Assembly: GCA_007258455.2 (NCBI GenBank)
Contig: VDFB02358134.1
Span: forward strand, 212,663,199 to 212,727,198
Reading direction: 5' to 3'
DNA from: Sequoia sempervirens
Taxonomy: Eukaryota; Streptophyta; Pinopsida; Cupressales; Cupressaceae
Length of the DNA stretch: 64,000 nt
Shown here: positions 24,503 through 36,784 of the stretch, piece by piece
Layout of the letters: every line of letters starts with the position of its first letter
Position numbering within the stretch: the first letter of the stretch is position 1
Position numbers and translations under genes: made by a program
The notes under the pieces: generated by a model
What the model saw: only the letters and a program-made list of their open reading frames with translations
Told to the model about the DNA's origin: nothing
Databases searched by the model: none

Positions 24503-25214
24503 TTTTCTATTGTGATCATATAGATTTGTCATTCAAATTATATTATGATGTTTTTGGCACAATGGACCATAGAGCTATTACAAGAATATCCATCTCTGAT
24601 CCTTTGGTAGAGGTATACGACAAATTAGTAAATTTGACATTATATTTGTTCTTTTATGGTTTGTTATTGAAAATTTTCATGATGCTTGTATGTAGTTTAA
24701 CTGCTACCTTGATGGTTTCTACAGGTGTTTTTCACTCCAAAATGTCAACGTGCTACTATTGTGGAAGAGTGTGATGATTATTTGCTTATGCTTATTTTGT
24801 TATGTCATTCCACAATTTTCAATTTTTATATATTAACGTATATACTTCTTATTCTATTAGTTGTGTCTCTAAATGAGTGAAAATAGGACTAATGGGCACA
24901 TTCGAAAGACAAAAGAATCAGCAAAAACTCCATCCAACCAACTGTGAAGGAAACACGTGATCTATTTCCTTCCCCTACTAGGAAATGATTATGTATTAGG
25001 GTTGTTTGGTGTATGCCTATGTGGCATTTTGTAAATCCTATATTTGATATCAATTCTTAAATGATGATATCATGTGTATTGTTTATACTTTGTCACTTAT
25101 GATTATTCCAATATAGTTTACGACCTATGTGTTTTCGTACATATATTTTGTATTCATGCATGTAGTTCATGACTTAAGTTTATTTGAGTAAATGATTCAC
25201 TTATTCACGGGGAG
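24311..25214. other. Region between the transposase-like gene and the satellite
   Basis: Apart from the ~70-bp repeats up to 24,502, I see only AT-rich sequence. A plus-strand open stretch at 24,526-24,774 has no recognised motif. Confidence 0.4.
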
Positions 25215-28065
25215 TAGAACGAACCCTAAACCCCTTTGCGCCTTTACACTCCATCCATCAAACCCTTTTTCCATCAAATGAAATCTTGACACCATGAGAA
25301 AACGCATTAGAGATATCAAAAATTGAGATAGGTTATTGTAGAGGGTCCCTATGTGATCCCATAACCTTAGACAAATTGTTTCTAGGTGACACGATTTCTA
25401 AGTAATAGCTCATCAAATATTGCTACCTTTTAACACTTTGGACTCTTATGGGAAATCGCCTGTCCAATGTAGCTCAGATTGTTTCAGTGTGTTTGGGTGT
25501 GAAACAAGACCATGCATAACATAAATCCAACAATTTGAATGTGTTGAAATAGTTATTTTGGTTATACAAGTTGCAGAATGAAAGTTGCACCACTTTGCAA
25601 TTGTACATTGCTTGCATTTGACAACTTTTTCCTCAACTGAAAACTCGTCACCATAAGAAAAAACTTGTGAGATAGCTAAAATTGAGAGAGGTTATTGTAG
25701 AGGGTCTCAATGTGATCCCATAGCCTTAGATGGAGAGTTTGTAAGTATAACGGTTTATGAGTAGTAACCTGTCAAAGATTGCAGCCATTTTGCACTTTGG
25801 GCTCTCAAGGGATCAACTCAGTTGAACATAGCTCAGAGTGATTCAGTGTGTTTGGATGTGAAAGAAGATCATTCCTAGTGTAAACATACCCATCCCGACA
25901 TGTTGGAACAATCGATTTGGTCGTACAAGTTGCAAAACAAAGTTGTACCACTTTACAGCTTTACACTACTTGCATTTGACAAATTTTTCCTCAATTAAAA
26001 ACTCGTCACCATGGGAAAACACCTCTGAGATAGAAAAAACCAAGAGAGGTTATTATAGAGGGTCCCAACATGATCTTGTAGCCTCAGACAAAGAGTTTGT
26101 AAGTGTGACATTTTTTTAGTAATATCCCTTCAAAGATTGTAGTCATTTTGCACTTTGGACTCTTAAGGGATCGAGCTGGTTGAACGTAGCTTGGAGTGAT
26201 TCAGCATGTTTGGGTGAAAAAGAGGAAAATATCTAGTGTAAACGTATCCATCTAGACATGTTGGAATAGTCCATTTGGTATTACAAGTTGCATAATGAAA
26301 GTTGCACTACTTTACAACTTTACACTACTTGCATTTGACAACTTTTTTCTCAACTGAAAAATTATCACCATGAAAAAATGCCTCCAAGATAGCAAAAAAT
26401 GAGAGAGGTTGTTGTAGAGGGTCTCAACACGATCCTATATCCTTATACGAAGAGTTTGTACAGATCACGATTTCTGAGTAATAGTATGTCAAAGATTGTT
26501 CTCTTTTTGCACTTTGGACTCTAAAGGGATTGAGATGGTTGAACGTAGCTCATAGTGATTCGGCATGTCTGAGTAAAAAATAATACCATTTCTAATGTAA
26601 ATGTACCCATTCAGACCTATTGGAACAATCTATTTGGTTGTACAAGTTGTAGAACGAAAGTTGTACCACTTTGCAACTCTACACTCCTTGCATATGACAA
26701 CTTTTCCTCAATTAAAAACTTGTCACCACGAGAAAATGCCTCTAATATAGAAAAAAAATGAGAGAGGTTATTGTAGAGGGTCTCAACACGATCCTATAGC
26801 CTTAGACGAAGATTTTGTACACATCACGGTTTCTGAGTAATAGTCTGTCAAAGATTGTTGTCTTTTTGCACTTTGGACTCTAAAGGGATTGAGATGGTTG
26901 AACGTAGCTCAAAGTGATTCAGCGTGTTTGGGTGCAAAAGAATACCATGCCTAACATAAATGTACCCATCTGGATGCATTGGAATAGTCTGTTTGATCAT
27001 ACGAATTGCAAAATGAAAGTTGCACCACTTTGCAACTTTACACTACTTGCATTTGACAACTTTTTCCTCAACTGAAAAGTTGTCACCATGGGAAAATGCC
27101 TCCAAGATAGAAAAAACTAAGAGAGGTTATTGTAGAGGGTCCCAACACGATCCCGTAAACTCGGATGAAGAGTTTGTAAACAACATATTTTCTGAGTAAT
27201 AACCCATCAAATATTGTTATCTTTTTGCACTTTAAACTCTTAAGGGATCAAGCCAGTTGAACATAGCTTAGAGTGATTCGGCATGTTTAGGTGCAAAAAT
27301 GGACCATGCCTAATGTAAATGTATCCATCTAAATGTGTTGGAATAGTTTGTTTGGTCATACAAGTTGCAGAACGAAAGTTGCACCACTTTGCAACTTTAC
27401 ACTGCTTATATTTGACAACTTTTTTCTCAACTGAAAAGTTCTCACCATGGGAAAACACATCTGAGATAGAAAAAACTGAGATAGGTTATTGTAGATGGTC
27501 CCAAAAATATTCCATAGCCTCATACAAATATTTTTTAAGCGTCGTGATTTCTGAGTAATAGCCCATCAAAGATTGCAGTCATTTTGCACTTTAGACTCTT
27601 AAGGGATCGAGTCGATTGAACGTAGCTCGGAGTGATTCAGCGTGTTTGGGTGTAAAATAGGATCATTCCTAGCATAAACCTACCCATCTAAACGTGTTGG
27701 AATAGATGGTTTGGTTGTACGAGTTACAAAACAAAATTTGCACCACTTTGCAAATTTACACTGCTTGCATTTGATAACTTTTTCCTCCACTGAAAACTCA
27801 TTACCAAGGAAAAATGTCTCCGAGATAGAAAATATTGAGAGAGGTTATTGTAGAGGGTCCCAACACAATCATGTATCCTCAAACAAATATTTTTTAGGCA
27901 TCACAATTTCTGAGTAATAGCTCATCAAAGATTGATACATTTTTGCACTTTGGACTCTTAAGGGATATCACCTGTCCAATGTAGCTCGAACTCTTTCAGC
28001 ATTTTTGGTTTTGAAACAGGACCATGCCTAGCCTAAACGTACCCATCAAAATGCATTGGAACTAT
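25215..28065 (+). repeat. Satellite-like tandem array, eight ~358-bp units
   Basis: The anchor GGTTATTGTAGAGGGTC recurs at about 25,331, 25,690, 26,048, 26,407, 26,766, 27,125, 27,483 and 27,842, a steady period of 357-360 bp. Each unit also has GTTGCACCACTTTGCAACTT, GACAACTTTTTCCTCAACTG, TTCTGAGTAATAG, TTTGCACTTTGGACTCTTAA-GGGAT and GTTGAACGTAGCTC. Units differ by point changes but few indels. Open frames inside it are fragments of the repeat. It lies in the middle of the 17.4-kb transposon. Confidence 0.93.
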
Positions 28066-29216
28066 TTTTAGAGTAGACTAACCACCTTTTCATTGACGAT
28101 AAAATCTTCTTCTTATCTTTTCATTCCTTTTCTAAGCGGTTAATTTTAGTCTTCAGTTGTTTTGCTTTAATTTCAACGCTTAGGACAACAATATCCCTTT
28201 GTTTGATAGAGTTATTAATGCTTAGGACAACTTCATTTGTTCAAATCCACCTTAAGAATCATCTCTCACATTCTTTTCTTGCACAAATTCTTACCAAATA
28301 CAAAACCTCAATTGTGTTAGGTTGAATGGCATATATGACAACAATTGCGATATAGCAAGTTTGGTGTGGGTCAAGGTTGATTAACATTTATGAAAATATC
28401 ATATGAGTGATTTATTTTTGTGAAAAGTGTGCATTATGACTAGTATGCATCAAGCCCATATAGTATGCATAGTTTGCTTATTCATGCATTATGCTTAGCA
28501 ACATTCATTGTTGTGCATTATGATAATACAAATTGCATGTGGAAGGTCAAATAACATGCATGTCATGAAGTTGTATTTAGTTTGTTTAATGGTTTTATCA
28601 CACTCATTTGGTTTGTTAAATGGTTGCATCATCATTGAGTGATGTCTTAAATGTTGATCATGATTATTGTATAGATTTCACATGAACAATCTAATGAACA
28701 TGTATCTTGTTCAATTGTAAGGACTTTGTTTGAAGGTTGCAGTAAACCCCTATGGTTGAAAGATAGTGATTATTATTCATGATGATTTTATACCTTTTAC
28801 ATGTTATTAAGCTTGAATGAACATTGAGTAACATTGATTTTTATCTTGAGATTATTATATTACTTTTGAGTGAACACTATAATGACATATATTTCATTAA
28901 GTTGTATCCATTTGTTTGAAGTTTTTAATCAATCAAAAGAATCAATGCCATAAGACTGTCATAAGCTACTCTTTTCATCTTTTTTTCCTTGTCTATGAGA
29001 CCATAATTCTTTGAGGCATATTTTCAAATAGTTCTTCTCAACAAATATTATACAGTGCTTCTCATACCATTTTTCATTAATTTTAACTTTTTTGGAAATA
29101 AAAACCAGCTGCCCACTTCATTATAGTAGTTCAAAAAACAAAACAATGTCAAATGTAAATTCATTCAAGAGAGCTTCAAATCATGTGTATTCTCAAATTG
29201 AATGTTTGATCAAAAT
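28066..29216. other. Unassigned AT-rich sequence
   Basis: Contains loosely repeated TGCATTATGA and GTTTGTTTAATGGTT words (28,430-28,640). No gene seen. Confidence 0.4.
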
Positions 29217-29322
29217 GATTTGGCAGACATGTATGAAAAATGTGGTACAATAGAAAAGGTAGTGAATTTTTTGAAAAAACTCCTCAAAGAAATGTGGTCT
29301 CATGGAATGTAATGTATGTGAA
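29217..29322 (+). pseudogene. Fragment of a PPR (pentatricopeptide repeat) gene
   Basis: Plus-strand reading LADMYEKCGTIEKVVNF, then after a one-base shift EKTPQRNVVSWNVM. This matches the end-to-start junction of PLS-type PPR motifs in plants (A-L-V-D-M-Y-A-K-C-G-x-I, then F-x-x-M-x-x-R-N-V-V-S-W-N). Known: such proteins bind RNA in organelles. Only about one motif survives, with a frameshift, inside the transposon. It looks like a captured scrap of a host gene, or of an insertion inside the transposon. Confidence 0.6.
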
Positions 29323-29632
29323 CCTTAATATGAATGAACTCTAACATAGATGGATTTCCAATTGTAATTCATAAGTTCTATTAAAATGTAATTTCGTTAA
29401 TCTATAACATGTTATTGATCATAACTCTAAACCATTATAAGATAATTATGCATTCTATTTTAAAGATTCAAAGTAGAAATACATGCACACAAGGAACAAA
29501 TTAGATCGAATATCAATTCTTATATATCAAAATGTAGAATAATTGTGTTTGTGCATGTACAAATTTGGCATATATGTCATCTCAAGATCTATCAAACCCT
29601 AAATACATATCAATCTATATCAAACCCTAATC

Positions 29633-31690
29633 CTATGTTGGACCATCAAAATCGAGCCTCCTCAAAGAACTTAGTTGCTCTGAAGCTTCCTACACAATAA
29701 CAATTCAAATCACAAATTAGATTAATTATGTCAATGGTTGACAAGATAGACTAGTAAATAGAAACTTTATACTATCATTTATAAATTATGAACTTAACAT
29801 CAAAATAACTGTATGGGTACTATATTATATCAATTTAATGCAATTCTTGTTTAGCTCAAGTCTTGCTCTCTTTTATGCAAGACAATCTGCATATGATTGT
29901 CCCTTAGAATGATCAGGAGTCCTCATACAAAGAAATGGTCTCACACTCATCACAGTGCTAAGTCGGTCAAAGGACTATATTAGGTAAAATAAAAATGATA
30001 CAAATTAACATATAATTGTTGACAAATAATCATATTTACTAAACATATATCTACTCCTATCTAAACGTAAATATATGCATATATAAAATAAACACATACT
30101 TGATGTGATGCTTCTACACTAGATGGGCTCATGGTGGATAAAGCAGCTAAGATGGCTTCCTTATGAAAAATGACAAGAATGTAACACAATTCAAATGCAC
30201 ATGCACATATAATTATAATGTCGAGAATATAAAAAAGTATATACTTGTTTTGCAGCTTCTTCTAATGGGTCAGGCTTAGTCAACATGGCTATAAAAGAAC
30301 TAGGTTGTTGCATAAAAAAGACAAGATTACATTAGACTATCAATGTATGCAGTACATGTATTTAAACATAATAGATTTCAAAAATTAGCATCTAAATAAC
30401 AATTTAAATGATACTGTATATTGAGTCCCTAGGCCAAATGAAATAGCCAATTGTGTAGCCTCCTGTACTTGGGAAATCTGGCCCTCTATCAGGAGTTGTT
30501 AAAGATTCCAACACATAAACATATATTAGTACAAATATCTCTTATAAAATGTGAAAGAATTTAGATAAAACACACTATGAAATTACTTAAAGTATTATCA
30601 GTTCTCCCACATTGTCCCTAGTAGTCGATGCCTCTCCTCGAAATGGTCCACTTTGTGCTCTATCAACTCCTACAACTGACATATCATGCACCTCATAGTT
30701 GAATGTGTCTATGGGAGCCTCAGTGGACCATCAAAGATGACCCAAACATAAATTGTTGTGCATCATGCATTAATGGGGCACACAAATATGTGCCAAAGTG
30801 GATGGTGTACCAGTCAAAGCTGATGCAACAAGTGCATCACCATCATGTTGGGATGTATCAAGTACATCACCATCATGATGGGATGCACCATCATATGGTT
30901 GCACAATATGATGGCTCTGTGTGACCAAATGATCACTTAATGAATGTAATCAAAAAATGATTTGACTCCCTGCATCTAAAGCAATCTCGGGGTAAGACAC
31001 TGGAGCCGAGGTAGTAATAGGTGGAGCAAGAGGAATTGGGATGACTTTGTGTGCTCTAGGTCTATCATATGGCATCCCTCTACCAACACCCTAGAAATAT
31101 CGCATGCCAAAGTAATTGACATGCCTCCCTACGGCATATAATTTTCAAAGAAAATACTGAGGGACGTCAAGATTGTTATTGGGTGGTTTATCAAAAACCA
31201 TCCACCAACATCTCCAGAAATTAGCTAATATGCCTCTATGTGTGCACCATTTAATTGAAAATTTTGGCTTCTGCACATTTATAGATTGTCCTATTTTGGG
31301 ATCAATGAATAACTAGGCTAATTGGGATTTGTCAATATCAAGTGCCCTAACCTCATCATATGATAACCCATTGGCATAAAATTTCCTTTGTTCCTTGCGC
31401 CACTGTGCAAACCTATTTTGTTGAGTTGCCAAAGTTTCAACATTTGAAATGATTGTTTCTCAAGTGTTTTTCATATTTGATGGCTTAGGGAGTTTATTAT
31501 AAATTTGGCATACATTTATCAATTGATCTAAATTTATATTAATAAATTCATGTATTGTTGGCACATTTTGGTTTGGAAACAACGATCATGGTGAAGGGAG
31601 ATTTGGAGGGTTTTCATCTTGAGCGGGGTTAGGGTTTTCATCTTGAGAGAGGTTAGGGTTTTCATGTTGAGTGGGATTGGGATTAGCCAT
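29633..31690 (-). pseudogene. Second gene of the 17.4-kb transposon (unknown protein, several exons, decayed)
   Basis: Start at 31,690 (MANPNPTQHENPNLSQDENP). One frame then runs about 1.1 kb to near 30,600 without a shift: FAQWRKEQRKFYANGLSYDE, ALDIDKSQL, IGQSINVQKPKFSIKWCTHR, GILANFWRCWWMVFDKPPNN, VGRHVNYFGMRYF, GVGRGMPYDRPRAH, a His/Asp-rich block, and VHDMSVVGVDRAQSGPFRG. The in-frame stops in the first 0.75 kb, such as those after NLPSP, MKNT, SQL, QYFL and RYF, are TGA or TAG and fit C-to-T changes of CGA or CAG. Short exons follow, separated by AT-rich introns: ISQVQEATQLAISFGLG (~30,470), LTKPDPLEEAAKQ (~30,265), AILAALSTMSPSSVEASH (~30,130), SFDRLSTVMSVRPFLCMRTP (~29,930) and the last, EASEQLSSLRRLDFDGPT (29,633-29,689). 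Family not recognised. It is convergent with the transposase-like gene; an accessory or DNA-binding role is speculation. Confidence 0.6.
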
Positions 31691-31899
31691 TTTAAGCTTG
31701 TTAATTGATAAAAAATAAAATCAAAATTAACAATCATTTTAATGCAACCAAAAACCTATTAAAATCCTATTTTTGACTAAAATTCACAAAACAATGCAAA
31801 ACTAATATAAATTGAAGAGAAACATTAAAATCCCTAAATACCTTTATAATGTGATTAATTTGAGCAAAAAGATTAACCCCCAAACAAATATTTGAGTTG

Positions 31900-32317
31900 T
31901 TGGATGCAAAAATCGTACGCGCATTGTGGAAGAAATGAGATCTCGAGTTTTCTTTTTTTTTATTTTATGGAATAAAAAACGGATATTTGTTTCCTTTATG
32001 TAGTTTTTTTAATAATTGGTCGGGTTTGGGACCCGACCATTATATACTATATGCACTTTTTTAAATAATTGGTGATTTTTTTCAAAATGTAACGTAATCA
32101 TTTATTATTTTATATATAATATATAATATTTAATAAAAAAAATTGACCTAAACATAACAGATATCTGTTTCAATTTGGTTTTTGTTAAATGACACTATGT
32201 ACTTTCTACCCGAGCCTCTAGATAAAGTCAAAGCAAATTTTCATGTTTTTGAGCAAGTTAAAAATGCTTTTTTTTCACATCACCACTTTTTGGAACCCCG
32301 TGATCTTGCATAGACCC
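31900..32317. promoter_or_regulatory. Right subterminal region and terminal inverted repeat of the 17.4-kb transposon
   Basis: Ends ...TTTTTGGAACCCCGTGATCTTGCATAGACCC in parts, the inverted match to the left TIR, also sharing the CACTTTTTGG word with the 779-bp element. It includes the motifs AACGGATATTTGTTTC (31,975) and the perfect palindrome AACAGATATCTGTT (32,156-32,169), plus a GGTCGGGTTTGGGACCCGACC inverted repeat at about 32,018-32,038. The region lies upstream of the second gene's start and may include its promoter. Confidence 0.6.
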
Positions 32318-33132
32318 TAAATGAGATGTAGATTAAATGGAATGTAGATGATAAAATAAAGGAAGAGAAAGAAAGAAATCACAATGAACTAAGCAATAAA
32401 GTCTCCAGCTAAGAGATATCTTCAATACCTTCACACTTAAGATTGAGAAAAAATATTGGGGTTGTTTAGGGGCTTTCCTTAGTAAAACCCCTATTTCGGT
32501 GTTCCACCTCCACAAACTGCTAGACAAGATGGGTAGAAAATGAAATAGACATGTTAAAGACAAGATAAAATGCTAGAATCACATGCTAACTAGGTTAAAT
32601 GATAATGCAATAAATAAATCACAGTTACCCTCCTTTAGCAAGATGAGAATATCTAAAGGAAGAGATTTTGATCCCAAAGCTTGAAAGAGAAATGTGAAGT
32701 CTCTTACATGAGAGCAAGAAAATGCAACAAAGGTGGTAGAATGAAGCAGCTGCAATGTAGGAAGAACAAGAGAAAATGGAAAATTTTCTAAGAGAGAGGA
32801 AAAATGAAGTGTTTGAGAAGGTATATGATGCAAGGGTCATCCTAGCATGCTTGTGAGCGAACAGAGGCATTACGTTTGCTAATAGGTGGGAAACGTAATG
32901 TCTCAATGGCTACTGCAGTCAAAAATCTATTTAGGATGTTCATGCAATGCACAAACATCTATGTGACACGTGTTCAAACAAGGCATAACTTCACCTTAAC
33001 AACAATGAATGAAAGGGTTAAGGATTAAATTAAGGTTAGATGAAAAGGGTCATTACATTATTAAGTTTAATTTATCTAAAGGGGAGGTTTATGGCATGTG
33101 AAATTGCATAGGATACAATTTTTGATATTACA

Positions 33133-33150
33133 TTTTCCCCCACTTTAGCA
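33133..33150 (-). promoter_or_regulatory. G3 polypurine tract
   Basis: On the minus strand this reads TAAAGTGGGGGAAAA directly before the LTR start TGTAATATC. Position and composition fit the plus-strand primer of an LTR element. Confidence 0.8.
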
Positions 33151-34199
33151 AGCATGCACATTCTAGCAAATGTGAGCTAAAGTATAGAGAAATAGGTTGG
33201 TGATCATATACCCAAGATGAAGAGGACGTAGGTCTTTGATCTTATATATGAGATTATGAAGCTGAGCCAGGACAAAAAGAGGACATGAGTCTTCTATCCT
33301 ACAAAGCTGACTACAAATTCACCACAAACATGTTAGCTATAGACAAACACATTAGGTGAAAAAGTGAAAAGGATATGATAAAATATGATCACATATAAAG
33401 ACGGCGAAGATAAGTATGGCTAGCAAGTTGTGTTATGCTAGAGACCATATGGAAAGTGAATAGGCCTATGGCTACTACAAACTACATTACAAGATAGTCA
33501 CAGAAAAGAAAATTCTAGTCAGGTTGCTCCCAAGATAGACAACGAGATCAAGATAAAAGATGAGTCTAGTCAGGCTACCCCCAAGTTAGACGACAAGATC
33601 ATAAGATATCAACATTTTTAAGACATATTTTTGAAAAATATAAGAATAATCAGATATGGTAAACCCCCTTAGAATGATATGTGCTACACAAAGGAGCATG
33701 AGTTATTCTAAGGAGAAGAAAGATAGATAGATGTTGTGTCATTACATACATAGTGAGATGTATCCATGGAATATTATCACACAAGGGATAACACATAATC
33801 CACAACATTAAGAAAAAGTGGAGATCAAAAGATTGAAAGCACAAGGGGATCCAATTATTTGGGGTTAGAACTGATCATAAATGTATGTATATATAGTGTG
33901 AATTATATGAACTATCATCACCCCCCAATTAGAATGGAATGAGAAGAATAGCACATGAAGACAAATAAAAACTTAGGTCAACATGGAGGAGGCCTGAGTG
34001 CCCCGATGATTTGCATCATCCCCAACGTGAAAAGAAAGTTTTACGAAAAATAGAAGAATGATGAGAGGAATAGAAGAAGTTTATGATAGATTCTCTCTCC
34101 TATATCCAAGTACCTATAGGGTATCAAGGGTCCTCCAGGAGAGAGAGAAAAAATCAACATGCAAGTACAGAGGAACACAAACAAACACACAAAATATAA
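33151..34199 (-). other. G3 3' non-coding region
   Basis: Between the polypurine tract and the long minus-strand reading. It includes a local duplication, TCTAGTCAGG(T/C)T(G/A)C(T/C)CCCAAG, at 33,512 and 33,566. No coding signal. Confidence 0.5.
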
Positions 34200-35776
34200 T
34201 CTAAAGATAAGAAGAGGTAATGCTCTAGTCATGCACCTCTAACAAGTCATTTTTCTACCAATCTAGATCATTGTAAGGGGATGGAAGATGAACTTGCAGA
34301 GGGAAGATAGCAAGAGAAATGTCAAGTGACTCACCTACAACAAGAGCCCAGGAGGAGGTTGTCTGAACATCCTCATCTAGAAGCTCTTGCAAGGCTAATA
34401 TCATCGACTTAGCAAAGATGGATTACAAGGTTGGGATGTCTTCCATCAAGTCAAACATGCACTTCTCTGGGGAGTGTAGTGACTAAACAAAAGGAGGTGG
34501 ATGAACCAAGGAGTCATTTCCGACCTCTAAAGGGGGGATAGTGATAATTTGGAGAAGCAAGAGACTCATCTATCATAAGAACAGAGAAAACCAAACAAGG
34601 ATGAGGTGAAGAAGATGGAGAAGGATTTTTGCAACTGTCCTTCAAAGAGAGGACATGTTCTAATTTTCACTTGAGAGGAGGATCTAGAATCCTTATGTCA
34701 CGAGCGAAAGAGAGGGAAGAAACAAAAGGAGCCATAGTAGATATGACCTTCGTGTGATGCATGTCCATGGGCTCAGAGAAAGGAGGAAGATTAGGTAGAG
34801 AATTGATCAAGGGAGGCTCTAAAAAAGGAGTAATGAACACTTGTACCCACTTAGGGTAAGGTTCAACAAGATCCATTGAGGAAGCCAAAAGAAAAATTGA
34901 GGTAATAGGAATGGAAGTAGGAATGAAAATAGAACTAATAAATTTGAAGACAGAAGTAGAAATGGAATCAGAAGGCTCACCCTTGGTTTTTTGCAAGGAA
35001 TCACACTCTCGATCCAATGCCCATCAGTGACACTTGCACTTGTGCACAAGTGGATTCTAGCAATTATGGCTACCAAGAATAGAGGCATGAGAAGATTCCA
35101 GGGTGTCCTATTCCATTGGAGGAGTAATCTTCACGGTCATTACCAATGGAAGAATAGGCTCCTTAGGAGGGACAAGAAGTTCTATAGAAACAAATACCCG
35201 AGTCTCGACCACAAGCTCATTTCCTTTATCTGCCTTGGAAGAAAGTGCAGAAATGGGAGGAGGCCTCAGGAGTCAAGATGCAAGAGTAGCACAAGAAGGA
35301 AAAAATCTAGTTGCATGCTTTCCCTTATTGTACAAGGTAGGGCAGGGAATTGTGGGCAAGATTGGGAGTTGGAAAACTTGAGGTTTAGATTTCATGAATG
35401 TGGGTGCCTTTCCATTCCTTGTGCTAGGCATAGTAGAAGGAACTAAGGACACCACTAGAAATTGTGAAATTGCAATAGAAGAAGGCCTACCTATGGGAGC
35501 ATGCTTTTCTATAGCCTTTGAAAAAGAAGGAACAAAGGATGAAGCATGTTTTTGATCACACATAGATGCCTTCATGGAAATTACATGAGACGAAGGGGGG
35601 AATTTAGTAGTAAGAGTTGAAGCTTCAATATTGTACCTAAAATAATCCTTATAGAACAAGTCTCCACAAGGGCAGTAAAGGTCCAATAGGAGTGGACCAA
35701 AAATGGTCAAATGAAAAGCCCCCATGTGACACAAGGGGTTTGTATCATATTTTATGGACATTATGCAAATGACATC
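34200..35776 (-). pseudogene. G3 internal reading downstream of the protease-like region (unknown)
   Basis: On the minus strand the reading that enters from the gag/pro side of the nest (50,315-50,837) resumes across the ATGAG duplication with VICIMSIKYDTNPLCHMGAF. It runs through HLTIFGPLLLDLYCPCGDLF, SSHVISMKASMCDQKHASSF, AIEKHAPIGRPSSIAIS and TMPSTRNGKAPTFMKSKP to Pro/Ser/Ile-rich sequence (PTSIPITSIFLLASSMDLVE, FLEPPLINSLPNLPPFSEP). Several stops are present. I recognise no RT, RNase H or integrase motif. It may be an element-specific open reading frame of a gag-only retrotransposon. Confidence 0.5.
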
Positions 35777-35781
35777 ATGAG

Positions 35782-36631
35782 TGATGCAGGAGCATCCAAT
35801 AGTGTAGGGCAATCTTGCATTACCCAAAAAAAATGTTTTCCCTTAATTTATTTAGTTGTTTTGAGTTCCATGATGACACTTAAGGGGTGTAAGAGTCAAA
35901 AGTTAGAAAAGGAGAAAAATAGTCACTATTTTTAGTAAGTCAACCTAAACAGACTCGTATGGACCTAAAAATTGACCCCAATGAGCAGAACTAAAAAAAT
36001 ATTTACAATCACGAAAGAAATGTCTCAATACCCTACATGGTTTGGGAGATATTGAAGTTTCCATTATGATAAATTTCTCCAATGCAACTTCAAATTCGAA
36101 TAGAAAATCTTAGAGGCCCTAAAATAGCTCAAAAAGTTGACAAACCAACCTCCAGTGGGTTCAACATTGTAGATCTCTTCGAGAGATTTCCAACAATATG
36201 CTATAATAGAAAATCCGACAACTAGATCAAAAGTTAAGGCCCCACGAAGTTGGCCCACTAAAAAGTGAATTTCATTAAAATTTCTTCCTAGGCAAGAAAT
36301 CAATCGGCGAGACTTTTGGCACCAAAACAAAAGGGAAATTTGAACTTTCTAAAACATTCTAGGGTGGTTATTGGGTAAGTTAAAAGAGTTAAGTGGGGTT
36401 TGTAGATGGTGGCTCCATTAGTGCAGATTGTGGCTCCAAATAATAGATTTTGTTTTCAAAGTTAATTTTGTTGTAATGAATCAAGCCCATGAGGCTATAG
36501 CATGTAAGTTGTGAATCTATAATTTCATTTTTTGAAAATAATTGAAAGTGATTTATTTTATGTCTCGCATCTTCTGTGTTAGTATCTATTGTCATGTTTT
36601 GTGTGGATTTTGGGCATTGTATCCCTCATCA
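35782..36631 (+). repeat. G2 5' LTR (850 bp)
   Basis: TG...CA ends. It matches the 3' LTR parts 48,334-48,370 and 49,484-50,309 throughout, for example GTTTTCCCTTAATTTATTTA, CCTAAACAGACTCGTATGGA against CCTAAACGGGCTCGTATGGA, and GTCTCGCATCTT near the end. Confidence 0.9.
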
Positions 36632-36633
36632 AG

Positions 36634-36654
36634 TGGTATTAGAGTAGGTTTTCC
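36634..36654 (+). promoter_or_regulatory. G2 primer binding site
   Basis: TGGTATTAGAGTAGGTTTT, two bases after the LTR. It equals the initiator-Met-tRNA-type site TGGTATCAGAGC with two C-to-T changes. Confidence 0.8.
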
Positions 36655-36784
36655 TGAGTGTGTAAATAGATCGTTGAATGTGAGGCAATTTCCACCAGGA
36701 CTTGTGGTTGTGGGTTTCTATGAAAAGTGATCAAAATTCCTCCGCGAAGAAATTGTGCTAGTGGAAGAAATGTTATTGTACCAG

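Noticed and set aside
25215..28065. CRISPR-like array
   Set aside because: The unit is ~358 bp without short repeats and spacers, in a plant genome; it is a satellite.
30703..30924. Plus-strand open frame with His-rich HHHHVGMYQ sequence
   Set aside because: It is the shadow of the His/Asp-rich part of the minus-strand transposon gene, whose frame is conserved on both sides.
34991..35446. Plus-strand open frame of 151 codons
   Set aside because: It lies opposite the G3 reading, which continues across the G2 insertion point. No domain on the plus strand.
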